Assembly: GCF_019455385.1 (NCBI RefSeq)
Contig: NZ_JACOFR010000013.1
Span: forward strand, 1-64,000
Reading direction: 5' to 3'
Length of the DNA: 64,000 nt
From: Bradyrhizobium sp. BR 10289
GTDB taxonomy: Bacteria; Pseudomonadota; Alphaproteobacteria; Rhizobiales; Xanthobacteraceae
In this document: in pieces, positions 8,343 through 16,599 of the stretch
Layout of the letters: each line of letters begins with the position of its first letter
Position numbering within the stretch: the stretch's first letter is position 1
Made by a program: the position numbers and the translations under genes
The notes under the pieces: generated by a model
Database searches by the model: none
The model's input: the letters and a program-made list of their open reading frames with translations, nothing else
What the model was told of the DNA's origin: nothing

Positions 8343-9155
8343 TTACTCCGTGGGGTTGGCGGTTGTCCTGCCGATGCGGCGGTCAAACCGCACCAGATCG
8401 AGAAAGTTCTGCAGGCGCGGCTCTTTCGGCGCGGCCATGATGTCGCGGGCCGGCCCCTCCTCCAGGATGCGGCCGTGATCCATAAAGGCGATGCGGTCGG
8501 CGAGGCTTGCCGCAAAGCCGATCTCGTGCGTGACGACCAGCATGGTCATGCCGGTCTCGGCCAGCGAACGCAGCACGGCGAGCACCTCGCCGACCAGTTC
8601 CGGATCGAGCGCCGAGGTCGGCTCGTCGAACAGCATCAGGGCCGGATCCATCGCCAGCGCCCGCGCGATCGCCACCCGCTGCTTCTGTCCGCCGGAGAGC
8701 GCATGCGGATGGCGGTCCATCCGGTCGGCAAGCCCGAGCCGCGTCAGCAATTCGACACCGCGTTCGGTCGCCTCCAGCCGCGGCCGGCCGAGAACCACGA
8801 TCTGCGACCGCACGACGTTTTCGAGCGCCGTCATGTGCGGCCAGAGATGGAATTGCTGGAAGACGATGCCGACCTGCGGACGCATGGCGTCGATCTGCCG
8901 GCGGCTCTGGCGGCGCACGACGCCGCCCGGCATCAGCTCGCGCCCCAACGGCTTGCCCGCGACTTCGATGAAGCCGTCGTCGGGCTGCTCGAGCCAGGTC
9001 AGGCAGCGCAACAGGGTGCTCTTGCCGCACCCGCTCGGACCGATCAGCGCCACGATCTGCCCCGCATGCACGTCGAGATAGACCTGGTCGAGCGCGGTGA
9101 CGCCGTGAAAGCGTTTTGTCAGGTTGGAGACGCGGAGGACGGGCGTTGCGCTCAT
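8343..9155 (-). CDS. Amino acid ABC transporter ATP-binding protein
   Basis: A 270-residue ATPase of the polar amino acid (HisP/GlnQ) type. It has Walker A GPSGCGKS near residue 40, a Q-loop in VFQQFHLWPHMTALEN, the signature LSGGQKQRVAIARAL, Walker B LMLFDEPTSALD and the switch His in VVTHE. It couples ATP hydrolysis to import by the two adjacent permeases. Its ATG overlaps the upstream permease stop as TGATG, indicating translational coupling. The binding protein and permeases are encoded upstream in the same operon. Confidence 0.94.
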   Translation of the reverse strand: MSATPVLRVSNLTKRFHGVTALDQVYLDVHAGQIVALIGPSGCGKSTLLRCLTWLEQPDDGFIEVAGKPLGRELMPGGVVRRQSRRQIDAMRPQVGIVFQQFHLWPHMTALENVVRSQIVVLGRPRLEATERGVELLTRLGLADRMDRHPHALSGGQKQRVAIARALAMDPALMLFDEPTSALDPELVGEVLAVLRSLAETGMTMLVVTHEIGFAASLADRIAFMDHGRILEEGPARDIMAAPKEPRLQNFLDLVRFDRRIGRTTANPTE

Positions 9156-9874
9156 CAATTCTTCCGCGCAACGAGCGAGAGATAGCGGTCGGCGATGCGG
9201 TTGCGGCTGACGGCCTCGGCCTGAACGGCGCCGACACGGCGCTCCAGTCGCCTGGATGCCTCCGCGATCACGGCCGCGATCAGCCAGTAGATCGAAGCGA
9301 CGGCTGCGAACACCTCGAACGGAGCAAACGTGTTTCCCTGCACGACGAGGCTCTGATAGGTGAGCTCCGGCACCGTGATCGAGGACAGGACGGCCGACTC
9401 CTTCATCATGGTCAGCGTCATGTTGGTGGACGGCGGCACCAGGGTGCGCAGGATCTGCGGCGCCACCACGTGCCACATCGCGCTCGCCGGCGACATGCCG
9501 ATGGCGCGTGCGCTCTCGAACTGGCCGCGCGGCAATGCGAGGATCGCAGCACGCACGATCTCGGCATAATAGGCGCTGGCGAACAGCGCGAGAGCAACGG
9601 TCCCGACCAGGGTCGCCGGCAGCCGGATGCCCCAGAACGGCAATCCGTAATAGACGACGAAGACGATGATGATGAAGGGAATGTTGCGCAGCGTTTCGAC
9701 ATAAAGCCCGGTGACGAGCCGCGGCAGCCAGCCCGGCACGAGCGCGATCAGGGCCACCACAATTCCAGCGACATAGCCGATCAGCATCGCCGCGGCCGAG
9801 ACCTGGATGGTCAGCCAGGCGCCTTGCAGCAGCAGCGGCCAGTAATCGACCAGGACGGCGGGATCGAATTTCAT
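9155..9874 (-). CDS. Amino acid ABC transporter permease (HisM family), second
   Basis: A 239-residue inner-membrane permease with about five transmembrane helices. It shows the His/Glu/Gln/Arg/opine-type permease region from YVETLRNIPFIIIVFVVYYG onward and the EAA-loop signature SARAIGMSPASAMWHVVAPQ, which contacts the ATPase. It forms the channel together with the permease encoded just upstream, from which it is separated by 4 bases. Its stop codon overlaps the start of the ATPase. Confidence 0.93.
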   Translation of the reverse strand: MKFDPAVLVDYWPLLLQGAWLTIQVSAAAMLIGYVAGIVVALIALVPGWLPRLVTGLYVETLRNIPFIIIVFVVYYGLPFWGIRLPATLVGTVALALFASAYYAEIVRAAILALPRGQFESARAIGMSPASAMWHVVAPQILRTLVPPSTNMTLTMMKESAVLSSITVPELTYQSLVVQGNTFAPFEVFAAVASIYWLIAAVIAEASRRLERRVGAVQAEAVSRNRIADRYLSLVARKN

Positions 9875-9878
9875 CGCA

Positions 9879-10538
9879 CTAGGCCCGCGCCGCAGCGAAG
9901 CGAGCCTCGGCCACCCTGCCGGACAGGCTGATGACCAGATTGATGACGAGAAAGACGAGCGCCGCGCCGATCATGGTCTCGAACGGCCGATAGCTGGAAC
10001 TGGCGATCTGCTGCGATGTCCGCAGCACGTCGACGACGGTGATGACCGAGAGCAGCGCGGTGCCCTTCACCACGATCGTCGCCTCGTTGATCAGCACCGG
10101 CACGATACGGCGGAACAGCTGGGGCAGCACCACCTTGAGCCAGATGGCGCGTGGCGGGAGCCCGAGCGCCGTCGAGGCCTCGATCTGGCCGGCATCGACG
10201 GTGGCAAGGCCACCGCGCATGCTCTCGCTGACGAACACCATGCTGTTGAAGGCGATGGCCGAGATGCCCGCCACCTCCGGCGAGAGGTCGAGGCCAACCG
10301 CCGGAAGTACGTAATAGGCGATGAAGATCTGGATCAGCAGCGGCGTGCCGCGCACGAAGCTGATGACGATTGCGATGCAGGCGTTGACCGCGGCGATCTT
10401 CCGCGAGCGCAGGATCGTGAGCGCGGTGCCGAACGCGAGCGCCAGCAGCATGATGATGACGGCCAGGCGGACGTTCACGGCCGCCGCGCCGATCAGGCGG
10501 GGCAGGATCGACAGCAGATAGTCGAACTTGAAGCCCAT
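9879..10538 (-). CDS. Amino acid ABC transporter permease (HisM family), first
   Basis: A 219-residue inner-membrane permease paralogous to its neighbour, with FVRGTPLLIQIFIAYYVLP and the EAA loop ASTALGLPPRAIWLKVVLPQ. Four to five hydrophobic segments are visible. It pairs with the 9155-9874 product. A 68-base gap separates it from the binding-protein gene upstream, where GAAAGG precedes the start. Family: polar amino acid uptake transporter. Confidence 0.93.
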   Translation of the reverse strand: MGFKFDYLLSILPRLIGAAAVNVRLAVIIMLLALAFGTALTILRSRKIAAVNACIAIVISFVRGTPLLIQIFIAYYVLPAVGLDLSPEVAGISAIAFNSMVFVSESMRGGLATVDAGQIEASTALGLPPRAIWLKVVLPQLFRRIVPVLINEATIVVKGTALLSVITVVDVLRTSQQIASSSYRPFETMIGAALVFLVINLVISLSGRVAEARFAAARA

Positions 10539-10606
10539 GGCACGGGCCTTTCATGTCGGAGGATGCCTTAAGTCCCGCCGCTCCCTCTGGTCGCCATGCC
10601 AGCCGG

Positions 10607-11464
10607 CTACATCGCCCCCGGCGGCAGATAGTCCTTGTCCGGGATCGTCATCTCGAAGCCGAACCATTTCTTCTGAAGCGCCGCGAGACGTCCGTCGTCG
10701 CGCATCTTGCGGATCACGGCGGAAATGGCGTCGCGCAAATCCTTGTCGTCAGGCCGCGTCACCCAGGCCAGATACGGGTGCACGCCGTCCTGGGGGATCG
10801 GCGCCATCAGCTCGAAGACGTCGGACTTGTCCTTGACCAAAGCCGCAAGGCTCGGCAGCGGCTGGAGCACGGCATCGACCTCGCCACTCGCAAGCGCCAC
10901 GTAGCTCTCGGGGTAGGCGGTGAAGAGCTTCAGCTCCTTGAAGCCCGTTCCGCCTGCCGCCTTCAACTTGGCATCGAGCGCACGCGCGACCGGCTCGGTC
11001 GACGAGGCGAGCTGGGTCGCGACCACCTTGCCGTTGAGGTCTTCCACCTTGGCGAGCTTGTCGCCCTTGCGCTTCATGGCATAGGGCAAACCGTCGGCGA
11101 TCGGCATGGTGTAGGCGTAACGCTTGGCGCGCTCCGCATTGATGCCGACCGTGGTGGCGACAAAATCGAACTTGCCGGCCAGCACCCCTGGCAAAATGCC
11201 CTGCCAAGGCAGATCGAGCTGGTTCAGCTTCTTCACGCCGAACTCCTTGACCACTTCGGCCAGGATGTCGGAGCCGTAGCCGATGATCTTGCCGTCCTTG
11301 ACGAACTCGAAGGGCGGAAAGGCCGCTTCAGTGCCGACCGTCAGTTCGCCGGTCCGCTTGATCTTGTCCAGCGTCGTCTCGGCCTGCGCTGGCTGGCTCG
11401 CGATCAGTGCGAGGCAGGCGGTGCCGGCCAGGATGCCGAATAACGCGCGATTGGTCTTCCGCAT
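10607..11464 (-). CDS. Periplasmic solute-binding protein of amino acid/guanidino ABC transporter
   Basis: A 285-residue family-3 binding protein. It has a signal peptide with cleavage expected after PAQA (near residue 28), then the GELTVGTEAAFPPFEFV strand typical of polar amino acid receptors, GSDILAEVVKEFG and the VVATQLASSTEP hinge region. It delivers ligand to the two HisM-type permeases. I start at ATG 11464, preceded by AGAGGGA; an in-frame start at 11494 would give an N-terminal extension before the signal peptide. Context (two ureohydrolases in one operon) suggests a guanidino ligand such as agmatine, arginine derivatives or guanidinobutyrate. This is inference. Confidence 0.92.
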   Translation of the reverse strand: MRKTNRALFGILAGTACLALIASQPAQAETTLDKIKRTGELTVGTEAAFPPFEFVKDGKIIGYGSDILAEVVKEFGVKKLNQLDLPWQGILPGVLAGKFDFVATTVGINAERAKRYAYTMPIADGLPYAMKRKGDKLAKVEDLNGKVVATQLASSTEPVARALDAKLKAAGGTGFKELKLFTAYPESYVALASGEVDAVLQPLPSLAALVKDKSDVFELMAPIPQDGVHPYLAWVTRPDDKDLRDAISAVIRKMRDDGRLAALQKKWFGFEMTIPDKDYLPPGAM

Positions 11465-11508
11465 AACTGATCCCTCTGTTGTCAATGGTCGCAAAGCTTG
11501 CCGCCGCC

Positions 11509-12474
11509 TCAGGCGGGCGGCGCGTCGAAATAATTCGCCCTCACCGCTGCACCGATCAGGTTCACGATCAGGCGTCCGGCCGTGATGCAGGTGATCATGT
11601 TGACGTCGATGGCCGGCGTGATCTCCACGATGTCCATGCCAACCACTCGCCCCTTGCGCACCAGACCGTGGATGAGCTTGCGCACCTGGTGGAAGGTGAG
11701 ACCGCCCGGCGCCGGGCCCTCGACGGCAGGCATGACGGTTGGATCGAGGCCATCGGCGTCGATCGTGATGTAATACTGACCGCCCTCCGGAATCCGATCG
11801 AGCACGGAGTCCATGCCCTTGTCGTGCACCTCGAAGGCCGGAATGATGTTGGAGCCGTAGGCGGCCGCCGCCTCGACCTCCTCGGGCCGCGCACTGCCGG
11901 ACGAGCGGATGCCGATCTGGAAGATCTCGCCGATGTGCAGCATCTCGGAAGCCCGCCGGATCGGACTCGAGAGACCGTCGCGCACGCCGTTCACCTCATC
12001 GCGCCAGTCGATATGGGCATCGACCTGGACCAGCGTGATCGGGCCGTGGCCCTTGAAGGCGCGCAGGATCGGGATCGGAATGCCGTGGTCGCCCCCGATG
12101 GTGATGGGCATGGCGCCTGCGGCAAGGATCTTGCTTACCGCTTGTTCGGCGCGGACGGAGTGACTGCGCAGATCGGTCATGTCGGCAGGCACGTTGCCGA
12201 CATCGACCACTTTCAAGGCACGACCGCCGTAGATCGGGCCACCGACGTCGAAATCGTAGCGCTCAAGGCCGCGACAGATGCGATCGGTGACCGAACGAAC
12301 GGCATCGGGTGCCTTCGACTGGTCGTTGGTGATCGCGGCGGCGTCATAGGCGCTGCCGTAGGGAATGCCGAGGATGGCGATGTGCGCGTCGAGAGCGTCA
12401 AGATCGGTGCAGATTGGCGACCAGAGCAGACTCTGGTGCTTCAGCGAAGGCGGCACCGTCAGGGGCAGAGCCAT
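11509..12474 (-). CDS. Ureohydrolase (agmatinase family), first gene of operon
   Basis: A 321-residue ureohydrolase, clearly different from the one at 7370-8338. Metal ligands are IGGDHG (His130), VDAHID (Asp152, His154, Asp156) and TIDADGLD (Asp239, Asp241), followed by DPTVMPAVEGPAPGG, close to the classic agmatinase/guanidinobutyrase loop. The start has a strong GGAGGA six bases upstream. It is the first gene of the operon and is divergent from the LysR gene, the usual arrangement for a LysR-controlled target. Expected reaction: a guanidino compound plus water gives an amine plus urea. The substrate is not determined. Confidence 0.88.
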   Translation of the reverse strand: MALPLTVPPSLKHQSLLWSPICTDLDALDAHIAILGIPYGSAYDAAAITNDQSKAPDAVRSVTDRICRGLERYDFDVGGPIYGGRALKVVDVGNVPADMTDLRSHSVRAEQAVSKILAAGAMPITIGGDHGIPIPILRAFKGHGPITLVQVDAHIDWRDEVNGVRDGLSSPIRRASEMLHIGEIFQIGIRSSGSARPEEVEAAAAYGSNIIPAFEVHDKGMDSVLDRIPEGGQYYITIDADGLDPTVMPAVEGPAPGGLTFHQVRKLIHGLVRKGRVVGMDIVEITPAIDVNMITCITAGRLIVNLIGAAVRANYFDAPPA

Positions 12475-12502
12475 AAATCCTCCAGATCACAGCCGGTTGG
12501 TC

Positions 12503-12562
12503 TTGCCGAACAAATCGGCATCTGGGCCACCGAGCGACCGGCATCGCCCGACTGTTCGGCAA
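12503..12562. promoter_or_regulatory. Inverted repeat in divergent LysR/ureohydrolase region
   Basis: TTGCCGAACA (12503-12512) and TGTTCGGCAA (12553-12562) are perfect reverse complements 40 bases apart, in the 154-base gap between the divergent genes. LysR regulators often bind two sites spaced about this far apart and bend the DNA between them. The pair is a good candidate operator; binding itself is inference. A half-copy of a family-3 repeat follows at about 12570-12597. Confidence 0.5.
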
Positions 12563-12628
12563 CCGTAGCCCGCGCCGGACGGCGCCCGGAATGACGATTA
12601 GCGAAACCATGCTTGTAGGAACCGCAAC

Positions 12629-13543
12629 ATGAAGCACGTCGCGCCCGCACCCGTTCCAAACCTCAACGAGAGCGATCTCAGATTGCTACGCATCTTTCGC
12701 GCCGTCGCCGAGGCCGGAGGCTTGACCGCGGCGGAAGCCCAGCTCGGAATGGAGCGCTCTACCATCAGCCGGCATCTGCTCGCGCTGGAAACACGCCTCG
12801 GCAGCAGGCTGTGCTTTCGCGGCCCATCCGGATTCGAGCTCACCGATTTCGGCCACAGGGCCCTGCTCGCGAGCATCGCGGCCTGCGACGCGCTCGAAAT
12901 GGTGCATCACGAGCTCAATCTCGCCCGCAACATCCTGTCGGGCGAATTGAAGATCGGCATCGCCGACAATTGCCTGTCCAATCCGCATTGCCGGCTGGCG
13001 GACACGCTGGCCCGTTTTCGCGCCGCCGCCCCTGACGTCACCCTGAACATTGCGATCGGCCTGCCGACGACGCTGGTCGATGACGTGCTGGAGCGACGAC
13101 TGCATCTGGCCATCAGCGGGCAGCCTGCCGTGAACAGCAAGCTCGAATACGTCTCGCTCTTCGTCGAGGAATTTCGGCTCTACACGGCGGCAGCGCGGCC
13201 GCTTGCGCTCGACGCCTTGCGCGGCGGCGACGTGGTTCTGGTGACGCGAACCAACGACCGGCGCACGCAAAACCTCGCCCGGCGGCTTCATATCAAGCAG
13301 CATGCCGTCGCGTTCGGGCTGGAGGCGGTGGCGACGATGCTGGTCGGCGGCGGATTCGTCGGCTTCCTGCCGAAGCACTATGTCGAGATGCTGCGGCCGA
13401 TCCATCAACTGGAGGAAGTCTCGGGCGCCGAGGCATTTCGCTACACTACCCAGTTCTCGCTGATCTCGGCGATCAACCGGCCACTGCCGCCGAGTGGGCG
13501 GCTGCTGACGAGATTGCTGACCGATCCGGAGAGAGCCAGCTAA
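12629..13543 (+). CDS. LysR-family transcriptional regulator
   Basis: A 304-residue LysR protein. The winged helix-turn-helix lies at about residues 16-75 (LRIFRAVAEAGGLTAAEAQL and STISRHLLALETRLG), followed by a linker helix and the substrate-binding fold from about residue 100 (GELKIGIADNCLSNPH onward). Such regulators sense a small-molecule co-inducer and usually activate the divergent operon. Here the divergent operon encodes two ureohydrolases and an ABC importer, so the inducer is probably the imported compound. The start ATG follows TAGGAACCGCAAC. Confidence 0.92.
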   Translation: MKHVAPAPVPNLNESDLRLLRIFRAVAEAGGLTAAEAQLGMERSTISRHLLALETRLGSRLCFRGPSGFELTDFGHRALLASIAACDALEMVHHELNLARNILSGELKIGIADNCLSNPHCRLADTLARFRAAAPDVTLNIAIGLPTTLVDDVLERRLHLAISGQPAVNSKLEYVSLFVEEFRLYTAAARPLALDALRGGDVVLVTRTNDRRTQNLARRLHIKQHAVAFGLEAVATMLVGGGFVGFLPKHYVEMLRPIHQLEEVSGAEAFRYTTQFSLISAINRPLPPSGRLLTRLLTDPERAS

Positions 13544-13584
13544 AGCTCGACGAGTTTAGTTTGAATCGATGGGAAAACCGAGAT

Positions 13585-13754
13585 CTTGGTTCACCTCTCC
13601 CGTAGGGAGAGGTCGGATCGCATCGAAGATGCGATCCGGGTGAGGGGTTACAGTCTCATTGAACGCCGCGGCCCCTCACCCGGATTGCTCCGGACGATGC
13701 TTCGCATCGCCGAGCGCAATCCGACCTCTCCCCGTTGGGGAGAGGTGAACCAAG
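13585..13754. repeat. Intergenic palindromic repeat, family 2 (copy 2)
   Basis: A perfect 16-base terminal inverted repeat, CTTGGTTCACCTCTCC (13585-13600) and GGAGAGGTGAACCAAG (13739-13754). Inner arms GGATCGCATCGAAGATGCGATCC and CCCCTCACC are present. It fills the junction between the convergent LysR and ABC ATPase genes and could fold as a long hairpin in either transcript. Confidence 0.85.
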
Positions 13755-13780
13755 CCGATCGAGCCTGACTTCATCGCGCT

Positions 13781-15649
13781 TTAGGCCGACCACTCCTCGC
13801 CCCAGATCTGCACGACGTGGCCGGGCGAGACCTCGCGATATTGCCGCACCGGCGGCTGGTAATCCGGCGCGCGCACCGGGCTTCTGATCTCATCGCTCGC
13901 GACCTCGCGCTTCGTGCCGCGGCGTGCGGGATCCGGTACCGGCACGGCGGCCATGAGTTTCTTCGTGTAGGGATGCTGCGGGTTGCCGAACAATGCAGCG
14001 CGCGGGCCGATCTCGACGATCTCGCCGAGATACATCACCGCGACGCGGTGGCTCATGCGCTCGACCACCGCGATGTCGTGGGAGATGAAGAGATAGGCGA
14101 GGCCCATGCTGGCCTGAAGGTCGAGCATCAGATTGACGACCTGCGCCTTGACCGAGACGTCGAGCGCGGAGACCGCCTCGTCCGCGACGATCAGCTTCGG
14201 TCCGAGCGCGAGCGCGCGGGCAATACAGATGCGCTGGCGCTGACCGCCGGAGAATTCGTGCGGGAAGCGTGCGGCCATATCGGCGGTCAGACCGACGCGC
14301 ACCAAGAGGTCAGCGACTTTGTCGCGCGCCTGCGACGCCGTGGCGAGACCGTTGGCGAGCAGCGGCGCGGCGATCGCAGTTCCCACCGACATGCGCGGAT
14401 TGAGGCTGGCGAACGGATCCTGAAACACGATCTGCATGTGCCTGCGGAAATCGCGCAAGGTGCGGCCGTTCATGGCGAGGACGTCCTGGCCATCGATCAG
14501 AACGGTGCCGGCGTCGGGCTCGATCAGCTTGAGGATCGAACGGCCGGTCGTCGACTTGCCGCAGCCGGATTCCCCGACCAGCGCCAGCGTCTCGCCGGCG
14601 CGCAAGGTGAAGGAGATATTCTCGACCGCGTGGACGCGTCCTGAGACTTTTCCGAACAGACCTGAACGGATCGGGAAACGCGTGGTGAGATTTGAGACCT
14701 CGAGCAGCGGCCGCTCGGCGGGCGAGACGGTATCGGGCGTCTCCGCCGGCTCGTCCGAGGTGCCCGTCACCTTGTCGACGATCGGAAAGCGCATCGGCCG
14801 TGGGCGGCCGTCCATGGAGCCGAGCCGCGGCACCGCTGCGAGCAGCGCGCGCGTGTAAGGATGCGCGGGCGCGGCGAAGATGCGCGCGGTCGCGTCGGTC
14901 TCGACCGCCTGGCCGCCATACATCACCACGGTGCGGTCGGCGATCTCGGCGACCACCCCCATGTCGTGGGTGATGAAGAGGATGGACATGCCCTCTTCCT
15001 GCTGAAGCTCCTTCAGGAGCTCCAGGATCTGGGCCTGGATCGTGACGTCGAGTGCGGTGGTCGGCTCGTCCGCGATCAGCAGTTTCGGCTTGCAGGCCAG
15101 CGCCATCGCGATCATGACGCGCTGGCGCATGCCGCCGGAGAAACGATGCGGATGCTCGTGGAAGCGTGATTTCGCCGCGGGAATGCGGACGCGGTCGAGC
15201 AGGCGGATGGTTTCGGCCTCCGCCGCCGCGCGCGACAGGCCGCGATGCTGGATCAGCGCTTCCGCGATCTGGAAGCCGATGGTGAGCACCGGATTGAGGC
15301 TCGTCATCGGTTCCTGGAAGATCATGGCGACGTCGTTGCCACGGATGTCCTTCATGCTTGCTTCGGGCAGCGCGAGCAGATCCCGGCCGGCGAGCGTGAC
15401 GCGGCCCTCGACGCGGCCAATCTCCTTCGGAACAAGCCGCATGATCGAGAGCGCGGTGACGCTCTTGCCCGAACCGGACTCGCCGACGATCGCCACCGTC
15501 TCGCGCGGCGCGATGTCGAACGAGACGTTGCGGACGACGGGAATCCATCTCCGCTCCAGCATGAAGGACGTGGTCAGGCCGGCGACCGACAGCACCGGCG
15601 CCTGCGCCGCGACGGCGATCTGGTCTGGTCTGCTGGCACTGATGCTCAT
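13781..15649 (-). CDS. Peptide-type ABC transporter, double ATPase (DppD-DppF fusion)
   Basis: A 622-residue protein with two complete ATPase domains in tandem. Domain 1 (about 20-280) has GESGSGKS, the signature FSGGMRQRVMIA, Walker B LLIADEPTTALD and THD. Domain 2 (about 320-580) has GESGCGKS, FSGGQRQRICIA, LIVADEAVSALD and SHD. Each ends with the HPYTRALL/HPYTKKLM motif of oligopeptide ATPases. Walker B of domain 2 ends EAVSALD where EPTSALD is commoner. This layout matches GsiA-type fused ATPases. It energises the OppB/OppC-like permeases of the same operon and is the last gene, 9 bases after the dehydrogenase. Confidence 0.94.
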   Translation of the reverse strand: MSISASRPDQIAVAAQAPVLSVAGLTTSFMLERRWIPVVRNVSFDIAPRETVAIVGESGSGKSVTALSIMRLVPKEIGRVEGRVTLAGRDLLALPEASMKDIRGNDVAMIFQEPMTSLNPVLTIGFQIAEALIQHRGLSRAAAEAETIRLLDRVRIPAAKSRFHEHPHRFSGGMRQRVMIAMALACKPKLLIADEPTTALDVTIQAQILELLKELQQEEGMSILFITHDMGVVAEIADRTVVMYGGQAVETDATARIFAAPAHPYTRALLAAVPRLGSMDGRPRPMRFPIVDKVTGTSDEPAETPDTVSPAERPLLEVSNLTTRFPIRSGLFGKVSGRVHAVENISFTLRAGETLALVGESGCGKSTTGRSILKLIEPDAGTVLIDGQDVLAMNGRTLRDFRRHMQIVFQDPFASLNPRMSVGTAIAAPLLANGLATASQARDKVADLLVRVGLTADMAARFPHEFSGGQRQRICIARALALGPKLIVADEAVSALDVSVKAQVVNLMLDLQASMGLAYLFISHDIAVVERMSHRVAVMYLGEIVEIGPRAALFGNPQHPYTKKLMAAVPVPDPARRGTKREVASDEIRSPVRAPDYQPPVRQYREVSPGHVVQIWGEEWSA

Positions 15650-15658
15650 GCAAAGATC

Positions 15659-16585
15659 CTAATAGCCGCGATCACGATCGACCCGCCCGGGCAGATCCTC
15701 GCCGCGGCGGTGGCGCGCGACGGTGTCGAGCACGAAATCAACCGCCGTCTCCGGCTTGGTCGTGCTGGCGATGTGCGGCGTCAGCAGAATGCGCGGATGG
15801 CTCCAGAACGGATGGCCCGCCGGCAGCGGCTCAGGCTCGGCGACGTCGAGCACGGCAGCCGACAGCGCACCGCTGTCGAGCGCCGCGATCAGGTCGGCCG
15901 CGACCAGATGTCCGCCCCGCCCGACATTGAGCAGCCGCGCGCCGCGCGGCAGACGCGCGAACAGATCTGCATTGAGGATGCCGCGCGTCTCCCCGGTCAG
16001 CGGCAGGAGGCAGACGAGAATATCGGTGTGCGCCAGGAATTCCGGCAGTGCATCTTCGCCGGCAAAACAAGTGACGCCATCGATGCTGCGCGGCGAGCGG
16101 TTCCATCCGAGCAGCTGAAAGCCAAACGATTTGAGCCGGTCGAGCACGGCTTGCCCAAGCAGGCCGAGCCCCATCACGCCGACACGCCGCTCCGACGTGT
16201 AGGTCGCAGGGAGCTCGCGCCAGACCCGATCGCGCTGCTGGCCGATGAACTGAACGAGATCGCGATGCAGCGCGAGCACCGACATGCAGGCATATTCGAC
16301 CATGCGATCGGTGATGCCTGGCTCCAGCATGCGGATGAGCGGCACATGCGGCGGCAGTTTTGTGATGTCGAACTGATCGACGCCGGCGCCGACCGAGAAG
16401 ACCAGCTCGAGATTGGGGAAGGTCGTTGCGATGTCGTCCGGCGGCTGCCAGGCCACGAGATAGCGCACCGCCTGGGGATCGCCGATATCGGGCCAGAGGC
16501 GGAACGGCAGATCCGGGGCACGCTCGGCAAAGAGCCGTGCCCATTCGGCGCCGCGGACCAGATTGGCCTTGTAGAGGAATGTCAT
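15659..16585 (-). CDS. D-isomer-specific 2-hydroxyacid dehydrogenase (GhrA-like)
   Basis: A 308-residue NAD(P)-dependent dehydrogenase. The nucleotide-binding loop is VGVMGLGLLGQAV near residue 135. Catalytic residues are seen as the Arg of LNVGRGGHLV, the Glu of LDVAEPEPLP and the His of LLTPHIAS. The whole resembles glyoxylate/hydroxypyruvate reductase GhrA. It would interconvert a 2-oxoacid and a D-2-hydroxyacid in the cytoplasm. Its place between an FAD oxidase and the transporter ATPase suggests that it reduces the 2-oxoacid released by the oxidase. This is inference. Confidence 0.9.
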   Translation of the reverse strand: MTFLYKANLVRGAEWARLFAERAPDLPFRLWPDIGDPQAVRYLVAWQPPDDIATTFPNLELVFSVGAGVDQFDITKLPPHVPLIRMLEPGITDRMVEYACMSVLALHRDLVQFIGQQRDRVWRELPATYTSERRVGVMGLGLLGQAVLDRLKSFGFQLLGWNRSPRSIDGVTCFAGEDALPEFLAHTDILVCLLPLTGETRGILNADLFARLPRGARLLNVGRGGHLVAADLIAALDSGALSAAVLDVAEPEPLPAGHPFWSHPRILLTPHIASTTKPETAVDFVLDTVARHRRGEDLPGRVDRDRGY

Positions 16586-16599
16586 CCCGGCCGCCGCGG

